Positions 42,186 to 53,905 are shown, numbered from the stretch's first letter. The stretch is 64,000 bases of DNA from Prochilodus magdalenae (GCA_024036415.1 JAMWET010001215.1:28501-92500), one strand, 5' to 3'. Made by a program: numbers and translations. Notes: generated by a model from the sequence alone, not told the origin.

Positions 42186-43148
42186 AAGGGGAGGTCTGGA
42201 TGAATGATGCAATAATTAGGACCAACCACAGTCAGGGGGAGGTCTCAGAATGCATGATGCAGTGATTTAGACCAATCACGGTCAGTGGGAGGTCTCAGAA
42301 TGAATGATGCAGTGATTTAGACCAATCACTGTCGGTGGGAGGTCCCAGATTGAATGATGCAGTGATTAGGACCAACCACAGACAGGGGGAGGTCTCAGAA
42401 TGAATGATGCAGTGATTAAGACCAATCACAGTCAGGGGGAGGTCTCAGAATGAATGATGCAGTGATTAAGACCAATCACAGTCAGGGGGAGGTCTCATAT
42501 TAAATGAAGACATGATTAGGACCAATCACAGTCAAGGGGAGGTCTCAGAATGAATGATGCAGTGATTAGGACCAACCACAGTCAGGGGGAGGTCCCAGAA
42601 TGAATGATGCAGTGATTAAGACCAATCACAGTCAGGGGGAGGTCCCAGAATGAATGACACATTGATTAAGACCAATCACAGTCAGGGGGAGGTCTCAGAA
42701 TGAATGATGCAGTGATTAGGACCAATCACAGTCAAGGGGAGGTCTCAGAATGAGTGATGCAGTTATTAGGACCAACCACAGTCAGGGGGGGGGGGTCCCA
42801 GAACGAATGATGCAGTGATTAGGACCAATCACAGTCAGGGGGAGGTCTCAGAATGAATGATGCAATGATAAGGACCAATCACAGTCAAGGGGAGGTCTCA
42901 GAATGAATGATGCAGTGATTAGGACCAACCACAGTCAGGGGGAGGTCTCAGAATGAATGATGCAATGATAAGGACCAATCACAGTCAAGGGGAGGTCTCA
43001 GAATGAATGATGCAGTGATTAGGACCAATCACAGTCAAGGGGAGGTCTCAGAATAAACAATGCAGTGATTAAGATCAATCACGGTCAGGGGGAGGTTCCA
43101 GAATGAATGATGCAGTGATTAAGACCAATCACAGCCAAGGGGAGGTCT
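42186..43148 (+). repeat. 50-bp minisatellite, 19 copies, each with a CCAAT-type site
   Basis: Unit: GTCAGGGGGAGGTCTCAGAA, TGAATGATGCAGTGATTAGG, ACCAATCACA. Thirteen units keep GACCAATCA, which fits the NF-Y consensus RRCCAATSR; five read CCAAC and one TCAAT at that place. One unit has an expanded G run (about 42787). Spacing is exactly 50 bp over most of the array. Confidence 0.95.
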
Positions 43149-43389
43149 TCCAGTTCACCAGTTACATATTAACTCAAATGTACCACTACCATTAAAGCTT
43201 GTCTAATCCTGCAACAGTAGCTATGAAAGACCACACTGTGTACGTGCAGCCTGGACAGGACAATTAGCATTATGCTAATGGCATGTTTTCTCAAGCTACT
43301 CCTTTGAGAAGAAGCTTCAGGACGTGGTTTGGCACTTAACACTCCAGATTTCATTCCTCTGTCTGGTGTTTACAGCCAAGAATGGCCCA
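43149..43389. other. Non-repetitive stretch, nothing recognised
   Basis: Single-copy, no gene signal. Confidence 0.4.
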
Positions 43390-43720
43390 CAGCATAATAG
43401 CATTAGGGGCTACGCTTGAATAATAATAATGTTTTCATATTGCACATCAGTGATAAACTGTAGCTCGGAGAGAGGCTGAGAGGGTTTCAGACTTCGCTAA
43501 CGGCTTTAATCAGCAATACTTAGCGCCAAGATCGCTGCAAGCCCTTAAAAGCCAGTAAGGGCTCTGCGCCCCGAAATCGATGTGCTGTTTCCGACGTCTT
43601 GTCACGTTCTCATTGCAGCTGAATAGAAAAACTCCCCTTTGTGTCAGACAACAGTGGGCTGTCTTGTCTAGTTTCCATAGCTACATAGTAGTTTAGGCAG
43701 GCAGGGATTGTTCGCATTGA
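43390..43720. other. Non-repetitive island, candidate conserved non-coding element
   Basis: Even composition, with CTTTAATCAGCAATACTTAG, CGAAATCGATGTGCTG and GACGTCTTGTCACG. It occurs once in the window and no coding frame spans it. Confidence 0.33.
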
Positions 43721-44149
43721 TGACTGTGAATCAAGTGATACCGCAGTGACCTTCTCGGCTAGGCCCATTGTTAATGTAGCCTCCGTTCTGCAAGGCAGTG
43801 CCAGGTAAGGTAACTCCCTCGAATGCTATGCAGAAGATGAGATGAACCCTCACATTAGAGAACCAAACGTTAGCAATCAGACTCAGCTCTACTTTGATCC
43901 GGTTGAGGATTCATTATATGAATGTCCCTTTATCAGAAATGCTGTTGCAGAGCCTAACTGCTCATGTTTGACTCAGACGTCATTTCTCAAGTATGTGTCA
44001 AGCTCAGGTCAGGTTAAATTTCACATTCTGGCTCTCAAAGCCTGCCTCTCACTTTTCACAAGAGTGCACCCTGTGTCTGTTCTCTCCTTTATCCACAACC
44101 ATCACTACCTTACGTTAGCCTGGCGCACTGGACTCACCCCCTCAGCAAT
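43721..44149. other. Stretch with an unrecognised 148-codon open frame
   Basis: A forward ATG frame at 43842-44288 is open but runs into the DR-10 repeat, and its composition matches no family I know. It is probably chance. Confidence 0.35.
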
Positions 44150-44345
44150 GAGTGTAGTGCCGACACACACAGTCACACCTAGCAGGGAATTTAGCATCTT
44201 CAGTTCACTGACTGTATGTCTTTGGACTATGGTGAGGAATCCAGAGCACTTGGAGGAAACGCACCCAGCCACAGGCCAGATGTCCTAGCTGGGAATCGAA
44301 CACAGGCCCCTCTTGCTGTGAGGCAACAGCACTACCAACTGCACC
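44150..44345 (+). repeat. DR-10 dispersed teleost repeat, second copy
   Basis: AGTCACACCTAGCAGGGAAT, TTTAGCATCTTCAGTTCACT, GTCTTTGGACTATGG, GGAGGAAACGCACCCAG and GGGAATCGAACACAGGCC follow the order of this common fish repeat. The copy at 21064 has only the first part. Confidence 0.6.
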
Positions 44346-45240
44346 ATTGTGCTTCAGTCTAAAACATCTCAAGCTAACATCTCAACATGGACGTATTTGA
44401 ACCTGAAGCACCAGCTGTGTTTAAAAAGTCTCGTCCTGCTTAAGGTGTCATTTTCTCCCCATCCAGAGCCCAAAAAGTCCAACCACTTCTCTACAGGTTC
44501 TCTACTGTGCCATCCAGGGGGATCTGAAGGTCCACATGCCAGTCCACTGTATACTACTGCCCGATGCAATCCTCCTGCCTGTCACAGCTTGAGTAGCTTC
44601 TCCAGCAGCAATGCCCCTAGAGATACCTCCTTACCTCTTGCTCTCAGCTCCAAGTGTCACTGAAGGATTGTGGCCAATGACACCAGCCTGCAACACTGCT
44701 CCACAGGTCTGGTCTAGCCATAGTTCCCACTGCTCACACCAAGTGTAACATCCTGGTGCTTTATATATGAATTTTACTGAACATCAGCGGTGAAGAAACC
44801 GTTGCCTGTGCTCGCTGAAACGGGGCAGAGTATGTATATCTTCTTGACAGTAACGAATAACCCAACACGACTAAACCCCGGCACGGCACATGATGGCATA
44901 ACATACATACAAACACCACATCGTGCTAACATCAACATTAATTTCCATGTTTAATGTGTCCTATTGCATCTACAGTACTACCTGGAGGATCCCTGGTCCT
45001 AGGTGTCCCTGGTCGAAAGAGCCAGTAGCAGGACACTACCATCCTTAAAATGCTCTAACAGGACAAGGGTTGTAATGACAGCCTTGACTAGCGTTAGGTT
45101 TTTAGGTGTGTTGTGTTGTTCTCCCTCGGCTTTTGGTATTCCAGTGTGAATCCAGCATTTTAGTTGATTGCTGTTGTTTTATGCCACCATGACAGGTGAT
45201 GACTGAATGGCCATCAGGAATAGGTTTTTGTAAGGACATA
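44346..45240. other. Non-repetitive stretch, nothing recognised
   Basis: Forward frame 44349-44663 and an overlapping minus frame are unrecognised. No repeat family of this window is present. Confidence 0.4.
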
Positions 45241-45746
45241 CAGGGGTTGGACAATGAAACTGAAACACCTGGTTATTAGTATGGTGTAGGGCCTCCTTTT
45301 GCGGCCAATACAGCGTCAGTTGGTCTTGGGAATGACATATACTGCGTCCTGCACAGTGGTCAGAGGGATTTTAAGCCATCTCTTCTTTGATAGTGGTCAT
45401 GCGTGATGTTGGTGGAGGTTTGTCCTTCTTGGTGGTATGCTGGATACCCTGGATACCGTGGCTCTTGATACATCACAAAGACTTGCTGTCTTGGTCACAG
45501 ATGCGCCAGCAAGACGTGCACCAACAATCTGTCCTCTTTTGAACTCTGGTATGTCACCCATAATGCTGTGTGCATTGCAGTATTCTGAGCAGAACTGTGC
45601 TCTTACCTGCTAACTGAACCTTCACACTCTGCTCTTACTGGTGCAATGTGCAATTAATGAAGATTGGCCACCAGGCTGGTCCAATTTAGCCATGAGACCT
45701 CCCACACTAAAATGACAAGTGTTTCAGTTTCATTGTACAACCCCTG
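45241..45746 (-). mobile_element. TcA Tc1-like deletion derivative, complete ends
   Basis: TA-flanked CAGGGGTTGGACAATGAAAC to ATTGTACAACCCCTG. It is about 30 bp shorter than the other copies, from a small deletion after CACCTGG and another near GCCATCTCTTCTTTGATAGT. HTH and C-terminal remnants are in minus orientation. Confidence 0.88.
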
Positions 45747-45854
45747 TAGTTGGAAATGGCATCGACCAAGTTGGCCTACTAACAGGCCCACCCAAAAATG
45801 TACTGCTGTAACATGATTTAATGTGTAAATCCATAATGCATAAGTGTAAATACG

Positions 45855-46065
45855 TGTAACTGTAGAACTACTGTACATAAGTGGAGCTGATAAAGTGTAC
45901 AGTTAATGTAGATTCAGGGACGTAGGATTATTTACTGACTTGAGTCCATCTGTTGCTATACAGATTATTAGCTGCCCACTTTCATCATTAGTAAGAGACC
46001 ACTGCAGGACCACCACTGGACAGTGGTCCATTCTCAGTACAGCAGTGAGACTGGCAGTCTTTTAG
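45855..46065 (-). mobile_element. DR-4 end fragments
   Basis: AACTGTAGAACTACTGTACA and GTGGAGCTGATAAAGTGTAC match the right end of the 37170 copy, and GGACCACCACTGGACAGTGG with GTCCATTCTCAGTACAGCAG matches interior parts. The copy is heavily deleted. Confidence 0.45.
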
Positions 46066-46199
46066 AAGTACTGAAATCATCAATGATATGCTCAAAGGAA
46101 TATCGTCCTACCCAACTTGCGCCAATTTCCAGACATATTAGCATCAACAGTATCGCTAATACCTCTGTCTAGCTAATAACAGTCGAATACCCTCACTAC

Positions 46200-46600
46200 A
46201 TACCCCTCGCAGCCTCCTCCAGAAAGGCATCGCCGCCCTCTTTGTGCGTTCGGGGGAGCCTCAGGACCCGAGAGTGGATTTGACTGCACGTTAATGGTTT
46301 TATATGGGAGTTAATCACCGCAGCGTTGTTAGCCACATGCTCGTCTTTGGCTCAGGGGTTAGCAAAACACCGGGCGGAACACATCACGGCCCTTTACGAT
46401 GCGGAGGCCAGGAAAGTGAGGGTCCGCAGACGCCGCTAAAGAGACGATAATGACAGCCATTCACCGCAATCCAATTATGCAAAAGGGAGTCTAAACAATT
46501 CCATCATCCCCCAAATTAGATTGTCCTAACGAGATAAAGGCACCAATTAATCCTGAGTTAATTTCTATAGCTCATTTTCCCAGAAAACACTCTAATATGC
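46200..46600. other. Non-repetitive island, candidate conserved non-coding element
   Basis: Evenly composed, single-copy sequence rich in homeodomain-type sites: GGGAGTTAATCACCG, CAATCCAATTATGCAAA, CACCAATTAATCCTGAG, AGTTAATTTC. No coding frame spans it. This is one of the strongest enhancer-like islands by appearance. Confidence 0.42.
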
Positions 46601-47070
46601 TAATGCGGACGGGAGACAAAACAGCAGACACGGCCCGCTCTGTGGGGGTTAGCCCTGAGTTCAGGTCATTTAGTTTAGCGGCTAGCACTTGGGTTAGTGT
46701 AGAGGTATGTGATACAGCACTGTACGGCACGGGGGGACAGAAACATGCATATTCAGCTGCTGTCTTAAAAAAGGAGTAACAACTTTTGTATTTTACCTAT
46801 GCTAATTTTTCACCTGTGCTAACTTTCAACTGTCATTTCTGGTCTACAGCTTTTCATTCTGAGGTCAATATTAACCCATTAGAGCCCAGACTCGTTTTCC
46901 CTTAAGGGAAAATAATGAAGGGTCATTTATAAGATCATAGTCTTATTGTGACAAAGAGGTCACATGGCGTCTTCTGTAAGTATTCTAGGGTCATAGTACT
47001 GGTAGCACATGTCACAACAACAACGATTTCATAACTGGTATTCCATAAGGGTGTACTAGAAATGGCATCA
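46601..47070. other. Non-repetitive stretch, nothing recognised
   Basis: No gene or repeat family seen. Confidence 0.4.
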
Positions 47071-47709
47071 GAATGGGTGTATGCAATATAGAATATGGGT
47101 ATATGTAATATAGAATATGGGTATATGTAATATAGACTATAGGTATATGTAATATAGAATATGGGTATATGTAATATAGAATATGGGTATATGTAATATA
47201 GAATATGGGTGTATGCAATAATGAATATGGGTATATGTAATATAGAATATGGGTGTATGCAATAATGAATATGGGTATATGTAATATAGAATATGGGTGT
47301 ATGCAATAATGAATATGGGTATATGTAATATAGAGTATGGGTATATGTAATATAGAATATGGGTATATGTAATATAGAATATGGGTATATGTAATATAGA
47401 ATATGGGTATATGTAATATAGAATATGGGTATATGTAATATAGAATATGGGTATATGTAATATAGACTATGGGTATATGTAATATAGAATATGGGTATAT
47501 GTAATATAGACTATAGGTATATGTAATATAGAATATGGGTATATGTGATATAGAATATGGGTATATGTAATATTGAATATGCGTATATGTAATATAGAAT
47601 ATGGGTATATGTTATATAGAATGTGGATATATGTAATATAGAATATGGGTATATGTGATATAGAATGTGGATATATGTTATATAGAATATGGGTATATGT
47701 AATATAGAA
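47071..47709. repeat. 22-bp minisatellite, about 29 copies
   Basis: Unit GAATATGGGTATATGTAATA plus TA; variants carry GGTGTATGCAATAATGA, GACTATAGG and GTGATATAGAATGTGG. The minus-strand frames reading YPYSILHIPIF result from the repeat. Confidence 0.95.
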
Positions 47710-48139
47710 CATTATTAGAATTATTATTAATTTATTAGAAAATTATTAGAACATTAGAGCTCCTAAATGGGTTGAAACCTTATAGATACAAAATCAAGAC
47801 TCAGGATTTTGTCTCTAACTTCCCTAACCAAGCACATCACCATTTTCTAAATGAGGTCATATGTTGACCAACTGTCATGCGACATGTCCAGGATGTTGGG
47901 TATAGGTCACTGAGGGGCTCCATGTGTTCAGGTGAAGGATAAAGCTGTATAAAGAACTCTGCAGACTTTTAAAAGGCTTGTGACACATACGTCACTGTGG
48001 GCTCTTATGGGTTATGTCTGCTCTTAGTAGAGCTCAAATTTAATTCTGTTCATGGTTTGGCTCAGATAAAGGCTGGTCAGTTCCCAATGACGTATTCAAT
48101 TGTTAAAAGCAGTTGGTGTGGTGGACAAATACATAGATA
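47710..48139. other. Non-repetitive stretch, nothing recognised
   Basis: AT-rich at first (ATTATTAGAA repeats). No gene seen. Confidence 0.4.
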
Positions 48140-48390
48140 TGGAGTTATAAAGGTTCCTAATGGTGTCCTGTGATAATCCATCCCATGCAGCTTGAACATT
48201 CTGACACAGATCCTGCAGATGGTGCAGTAGAGGTGGAAGTGGAACATCTGCTCATGTTGCCGCTGACCACAGTGCCTCCACACACGGATTTGTTGGTTGT
48301 CCTCGCCAAGTCAAAAGTGGGACTCATCACTGAAGATGACCCGCCACCATTCTGAGTCACTCCATGGCATGATAATCATTTGCATGCCTC
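48140..48390 (-). mobile_element. TcB fragment
   Basis: Minus-strand copy: GGTTCCTAATGGTGTCCTGT, TCCTGCAGATGGTGCAGTAG, CAGTGCCTCCACACACGGA and ATCACTGAAGATGACCCGCC. Frames give CGGTVVSGN and the C-terminal GMDYHRTPLGT remnants out of phase. Ends are missing. Confidence 0.72.
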
Positions 48391-49114
48391 CCAATCAAAC
48401 CTACCATCTAGGTTCCTATGTTAATGTATGTGCATTTGGAGGGTGAAACTCTGTAATGTTTAATGAGTGATGTGTACAAAATGTGCCAAAATCTTTCATC
48501 TTCATTTTGTTATTTATTTTTGTTAGTTTTTTTTTTATCTGATTTCCTCTCAGATGTCCCGTAGACAGCAGCATGTCATAAATGCACAGTAGTAGGCAAC
48601 CAGTATTAAAATAGGACAGAGATAGTAAATGGAGTTTATAGGTCTATAGATTTTCCACAGACAAAAGAGTGTGATTTCAGAAGAAGACTCTAGACTACAG
48701 TTCCCTCAGAGAAGGTCAGACATGCTGCTAAAGCTCTGCTATGAGCGATGCTAAAGTCTGAGTAGACCGATAAATCAATGTGATGTTCTGTTATTAATCT
48801 CAGTGTTACTGAGCTCTTTTGCGGGATGATTGAGCTGATGTTGCCTCAGCAGTGGACATGTTCATGAGTTATAAGGTTAGCTTTGGTGTAGCACTGGGCT
48901 GTACTGGTGCTTGTGTTCTGTGGCACTGAACTGGAAATAACGCAGTTACCTTTTTAAGTAAACTTTGCCAGATTTTGTTATTTGGATATGCTGAATTGGT
49001 TGCTTAATGTAACAAGCCATGGACACACCTTAGGTGACAATTGTCATAGCAGTTGTTTGACTGGTACTGTGTAGATTGGGTGTTCAGTTTTTAGCCACCT
49101 GTACTTGGCACAGG
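48391..49114. other. Non-repetitive stretch, nothing recognised
   Basis: No gene or repeat family seen. Confidence 0.4.
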
Positions 49115-49345
49115 TTTACATTTACATTTATGGCATTTAGCTGACGCTCTTATCCAGAGCGACTTACAAAGGTAATCATATTACAGGTAGGTCAGTGTGG
49201 TGTTAGGAGTCTTGCCCAAGGACTCTTATTGGTGTAGCACAGCATAGTCACCCAGACCAGGAATCGAACCCTAGTCTCCCACATGTGGTGGTGGTGGTGG
49301 TTCCCTGGAAGGGTAGTGGTGTTATCCGTGAGCTACACCAAGTAG
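49115..49345 (-). mobile_element. tRNA-derived SINE (SINE-A)
   Basis: TTACATTTACATTTATGGCA, TTATCCAGAGCGACTTACAA, GGACTCTTATTGGTGTAGCA, a B-box complement GGAATCGAACCC and the A-box complement GTGAGCTACACCA. It has a small (GGT)n expansion in the body (49287-49302). Confidence 0.9.
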
Positions 49346-49683
49346 CTCTAATGTAGCACTAATGGTAGGTTTGGCTTGGCCCATATTTAGACTTCTGTAT
49401 CTGAACTGGTATCCTCTATTGGTGGAACAAAAAGTCATTTTCCCCGCTTTGCGAGAAAACTGCAAAACGTTAGATTTGAATAATCTAAAAAAAAAAAATC
49501 AAAATTAACATTTATACTGATAAAAATCGAATGTTATTAGTAAATAATTCAGTCACAACCTCAGTAGACACATCTTTCAAGTTTCTTTGTTTACTTTGGA
49601 TTCTCATTTTATCAGCAGATTCATCCACTTGGGGAAGGGTTCCATTGGACAACCCATGCTACGAAACATTTGGTGGCAAAATG
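49346..49683. other. AT-rich stretch, nothing recognised
   Basis: No gene or repeat family seen. Confidence 0.4.
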
Positions 49684-49965
49684 TACACTCATCGTCAAAG
49701 AGGACAAATCCCTTTACCCAAAGGAATCAACTGGCAGGAATGAAATTTGGTGTGTAGGTATGACATTCTAAGACATGCCAATGATTCAGCTTTCATGCTC
49801 AACCTGACTAACCCAACTGTCACAATTGTGGACATTCAGCGAGCAGTGCTGCACTCTATTAGTCATCCTGTTGCCAGAACCATTGAAAGACGATGCAGGA
49901 CTGCATGCACACAGACCGATATGGCGGCTGCTCCTAAGACCACGTCCAAGACCATGTCCAAGACC
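49684..49965 (+). mobile_element. TcB 5' fragment
   Basis: ACACTCATCGTCAAAGAGGA, AAAGGAATCAACTGGCAGGA, GACATGCCAATGATTCAGC and TGCATGCACACAGACCG match the 5' half of TcB. The C-terminal half is absent. Confidence 0.7.
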
Positions 49966-50014
49966 ATGACAGGAGGCCTATGGCCTGCTTTTGTCCTGTA
50001 CTGTTCCTGTAGTG

Positions 50015-50140
50015 AACAGGCAGTATTTGTTACTGTGGCCTTATAACTGATACATGCAAATGAGCTCCGCAAATGGTTGCCTCATTCAAAGACAGTCCGG
50101 AGGGTTGTCTATAGCTTCACTGTAAATGGGCAGTGCTAAG
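50015..50140 (+). repeat. DR-9 dispersed repeat fragment
   Basis: TTACTGTGGCCTTATAACTG, ATGCAAATGAGCTCCG and GCTTCACTGTAAATGGGCAG correspond to 56780-56885 and 13557-13640. Confidence 0.4.
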
Positions 50141-50459
50141 AGGTAAATAGGTAAATAGGTGTATATATGTAAATGTTTTTTGTGACTTCAAAACAAAAAC
50201 AAGCTATTTTCGCAGCTGGGGTGCCACATATAGACTGCATTTGACTACAAGGTTCTGGACTATAATAATGTTTATATGCTATTCATTTTTTTAAGTGGTG
50301 AGGGAAATGTGCATTTCCATATAGGCTCTTTAACAAGCGACCTGCTGATTTTGGACACGTGACTCGTCTTCTGGCTTTATTTAGAGTGAGAGTGACTCTG
50401 AGGCTTTAAGCAGTAATGAAAATTCCTTTGCTTTGTTTTAAAAATAAAGCCATTACACA
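50141..50459. other. Non-repetitive stretch, nothing recognised
   Basis: Begins with a few GTAAATAG repeats at the end of DR-9. No gene seen. Confidence 0.4.
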
Positions 50460-50640
50460 TTCAGTTCATCATCATCATCATTATCGTGCTCACAGTGCTA
50501 ATTGTTCGGCTGCCAGCTGTCGGGCGGTCGCATAATTGAGTAATCTGACATTTTTGCGACAGCTTCCTGAAACAATCTCCCCATCACCAGCCAGTGAATG
50601 TTTGCCTAAATGAGGTGCTAATTTCTGACAGAAAAAAGAA
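50460..50640. other. Non-repetitive island, candidate conserved non-coding element
   Basis: GCTGCCAGCTGTCGGGCGG (E-box), CGCATAATTGAGTAATC and GCACAGTG-like motifs in single-copy sequence. No coding frame recognised. Confidence 0.32.
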
Positions 50641-50949
50641 AACCTGGATTTGGACATTGTTATAGCTGTGTTTGTGTTGAGACAGGCCCCAGTGATGAAT
50701 ATGATGGTGAAATATGGAGTATAGTTTGGTGCATGTTGGTTGGAAACGATCAGTTTGACTGTAAAAACACATTTCAGGATTATTAACATTCAACATGTAC
50801 TCTGTGAACCTGTTGTACGATCCTGATATTAAACATGCTGCAGAATGATTCATATGTGACCAGACGTACCAGAAGGCTCCACCAGTAACTGAATTCAGCT
50901 GACTTTAAAGCGCACATGTTGCTGATACTGTATGGAAACAGCGTTGACC
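50641..50949. other. Non-repetitive stretch, nothing recognised
   Basis: Overlapping minus frames are not recognised. Confidence 0.4.
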
Positions 50950-51187
50950 GTGCTATGATTGTGGAGCAGTGGATGTGCATTCTCGGGAATAATGGAGCTC
51001 CACCAAAAACCTTTGAGAGGAGCTGGAGTGATCCAGAACTAATCACCCAACATCAGTACCTGACCTTACTTATGCTTTTTTAGCTGAATGCAATCAAATT
51101 CTCACAGCAATGTTCCAACATCTAGTGCAAAACATTTTAGGAAGAGTAAAAGTTGTTACTGCAGCACAAACTCCCAATTAATAGACT
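50950..51187 (+). pseudogene. TcF: C-terminal fragment of another Tc1-like transposase
   Basis: Around GGAGCTGGAGTGATCCAGAA to CAGCACAAACTCCC the plus strand reads, across frameshifts, AGVIQN-type sequence, then LNAIKFSQQCSNI and GRVKVVTAAQTPN. The last string aligns with the RRVEAVIAAKGGPTPY-like end of Tc1 transposases that I know. The upstream GTGGATGTGCATTCTCGGG is part of the same dispersed fish repeat. The fragment ends directly at the GATA array. Confidence 0.5.
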
Positions 51188-51188
51188 T

Positions 51189-51788
<600 letters not shown>

Positions 51789-51791
51789 GCC

Positions 51792-52280
51792 AGACTGGGA
51801 AGCATGACTGGTCCCTCCAGAGAACATGTCTCTTCTAGTAGCACCATGCTTTACACCACTGCTTTTGATGCTTTGCTTTGCGCTTGGTGATGTAAGGCTT
51901 GGATGCAGCTGCTAGACCATGACCTCTGCGCACTACGCGCCTCAGCATCCGCTGACCCCACTCTGCCATTTTACGTGGTCTATCACTTCTTGGCAGAGTT
52001 GCTGACGTTTCCAATCACGTCAGCTTTCTTATCACCCCACTGACAGTTGACTGTGGAGTATTTGGTAGTACTGGACTTGTTGCACAGGTGGCATCCTTTC
52101 AAGGGCCTTGCTGGAATTCACTGAGCTCCTGACTGCGACCCATTCTTTCACCAATGTTTGTAGAAGCAGTCTTCATGTCTAGGTGCTTGGTTATATACAC
52201 CTGTGGCCCTGAAAATGATTGGAACACCTGGATTCAATGATTTGGATGGGTGAGTGAATAATCTTGGCATTGTAGTGTAG
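51792..52280. mobile_element. DR-6, non-autonomous DNA transposon relic
   Basis: GATGTAAGGCTTGGATGCAG, GACCTCTGCGCACTACGCGC, CTCAGCATCCGCTGACCCC, GTTGCACAGGTGGCATCC and ACACCTGGATTCAATGATTT match a fish dispersed element I know. The right end GAGTGAATAATCTTGGCATT followed by GTAGTGTA resembles its terminal repeat. The left end is lost. GATA arrays sit on both sides. Confidence 0.6.
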
Positions 52281-52329
52281 ATAAATAGATAGCAGTGAAT
52301 ACTGTATTATCAATAGATAGATAGACAGC

Positions 52330-52409
<80 letters not shown>

Positions 52410-52435
52410 TAGACAGATAGATAGATAGATGTAAC
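52281..52435. repeat. GATA-type microsatellite
   Basis: About 30 GATA units with a short GACA block at 52396-52409. Confidence 0.95.
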
Positions 52436-52882
52436 ATATTAATAGCCTGATGATAATAAAGGGCTAGCTGACTGTAAGACACTGAGGTTCATTTGTATTG
52501 CAGCCCAGTTGCCTCAGCCACTGGAGCATATCAGCTAATTACCTGAGAAAGAAAGGTATCGACAGGTGGCGACCGGCTCATTGATTACCAACAACTGCCA
52601 GGCTGTGCAGTTCCACACGCTAAAGAGAGCCTTCTCTGGGCTTTCAGTCTGAATATAAAACTGACACTGAAACACAATGGCACAAAGACATCCTGGAGAA
52701 ATCTACAAAGGCTCTGTTCACATAACAAGGCTGTAATTAGTTTTTCCCAGATCAGATCTTTCTACTCTGGTTGTCATTTGTGTGTCTGTAATTCCTAAGA
52801 ACAAAGCTCCGTCCTGAAAGGACATATATGCAATATGTGCTTGTAAAGTGACTGAAACCTGATTTGAAAAGATCTTAAAGAA
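52436..52882. other. Non-repetitive stretch, nothing recognised
   Basis: No gene or repeat family seen. Confidence 0.4.
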
Positions 52883-52995
52883 TGCTAGTAACTTCAGGCT
52901 CCTGCAGATGGCGCTGCACAATGGGTCTATAAATACCTGCAGGGTGTGAGTGACGGGATTCATAGATTGAGAAGAGGTGCTACAGTGTAGTGCAG
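52883..52995 (+). mobile_element. TcC leader fragment
   Basis: GCTAGTAACTTCAGGCTCCT through GGTGTGAGTGACGGGATTCA and GAGAAGAGGTGCTACAGTG, the first 110 bp of TcC. It is broken off where DR-4 sequence begins. Confidence 0.65.
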
Positions 52996-53187
52996 CGGTG
53001 ACCTTCCTCTAGTGCTTCATCAGTGGTCACAGGACACTGTTGGCTGGATAGATTTGGATGGTGGACGATTTTCAGTCCAGCAGACACACTACTGTGTCCA
53101 GCAGCACTGCTGTGTCTGGTCTACTCACACCAGCACAACACACACTAACACACCACCATCACGTCAGTGTCACTGCAGTGCTGAGAC
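52990..53187 (-). mobile_element. DR-4 fragment between two TcC copies
   Basis: CTTCATCAGTGGTCACAGGA, GGTGGACGATTTTCAGTCCA, CAGCACTGCTGTGTCTGGTC and CACGTCAGTGTCACTGCAGT match DR-4. Both ends are cut. Confidence 0.6.
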
Positions 53188-53188
53188 T

Positions 53189-53700
53189 GGTAGTACCTTC
53201 AGGCTCCTGCAGATGACGCTGCACGAGGATGATGGAGCTATAAATACCTGTGGGGGGTGAGTGACGGGACCCATAGGTTGAGAAGAGGCGCTACAGTGCA
53301 GTGAATGTCTCGTTCCATGTGTGGGAAACGGCTCCAAAGCAGATGTTGATGATGGGCTAAAACGAGTGACTGGGTGTGCCAAAGGAGTGATTAGGGCATG
53401 GCCAAAGACCATAGTGTGAAGGAAGTAGCTGAGTCTGCAGGTGTATGGAAGCGTATGGTCATACGGGTCTACCAGCAGTGGCTAAAATCCCAGTCTACAG
53501 GACATTCCCCTCAGAATTGTGGCAGGGAAGGCATCCACCAAATCTGGACAAGTCCTTGATGCAGCATTGATGAACACTGATGTGGTCCACATCCAGAAAC
53601 TTGTTCAGTGCATGCCAAATCCAGTCACAGCTGTTATTGGTGTTCGTGAAGGTGTTACATGCTATTAGGTACGTTTCATTCACAGGTGACTAACATTTTG
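53189..53700 (+). mobile_element. TcC Tc1-like deletion derivative, most complete copy
   Basis: Starts GGTAGTACCTTCAGGCTCCT and reaches GTTTCATTCACAGGTGACTA. From 53399 the plus strand reads MAKDHSVKEVAESAGVWKRM, then VIRVYQQWLKSQ, a helix-turn-helix in the position and style of Tc1/mariner DNA-binding domains. A second stretch, GRHPPNLD, followed in other copies (60177-60419) by RLRNSLMQECLSIGLPVTY and IQKLVQ, looks like the C-terminal end. The catalytic core between them is missing. Family membership is inferred from this architecture. Confidence 0.6.
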
Positions 53701-53732
53701 ACTGATGAGTCTATATATAAATATAATATACA

Positions 53733-53764
<32 letters not shown>

Positions 53765-53811
53765 TGTATATTATATTTATATATAGACTCATCAGACAAA
53801 ATGTTAGTCAC
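53686..53811. repeat. Near-perfect 126-bp palindrome with AT centre
   Basis: The left arm from GTGACTAACATTTTGACTGA through TCTATATATAAATATAATAT is repeated inverted on the right (ATATTATATTTATATATAGA, ending CAGACAAAATGTTAGTCAC). Only one mismatch is visible in the outer arms (TTTTGACTG versus TTTTGTCTG). The centre is (AT)n. It could form a long cruciform or hairpin. Confidence 0.95.
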
Positions 53812-53905
53812 ACAGTGTAAACAGCAGCTCATGTGATCAAGTGATGCATAAAAGTGAAAATCGTCAAAAATGGAGATACATGTTTTTCATTGGACAGCGA
53901 CGATA
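53812..53905 (+). mobile_element. MITE-1, right-end fragment
   Basis: CAGTGTAAACAGCAGCTCAT to CATTGGACAGCGACGAT is the right third of MITE-1. The left part is replaced by the palindrome. Confidence 0.82.

Noticed and set aside
43842..44288. 148-codon open frame as a gene
   Set aside because: It runs into the DR-10 repeat and shows no recognisable domain.
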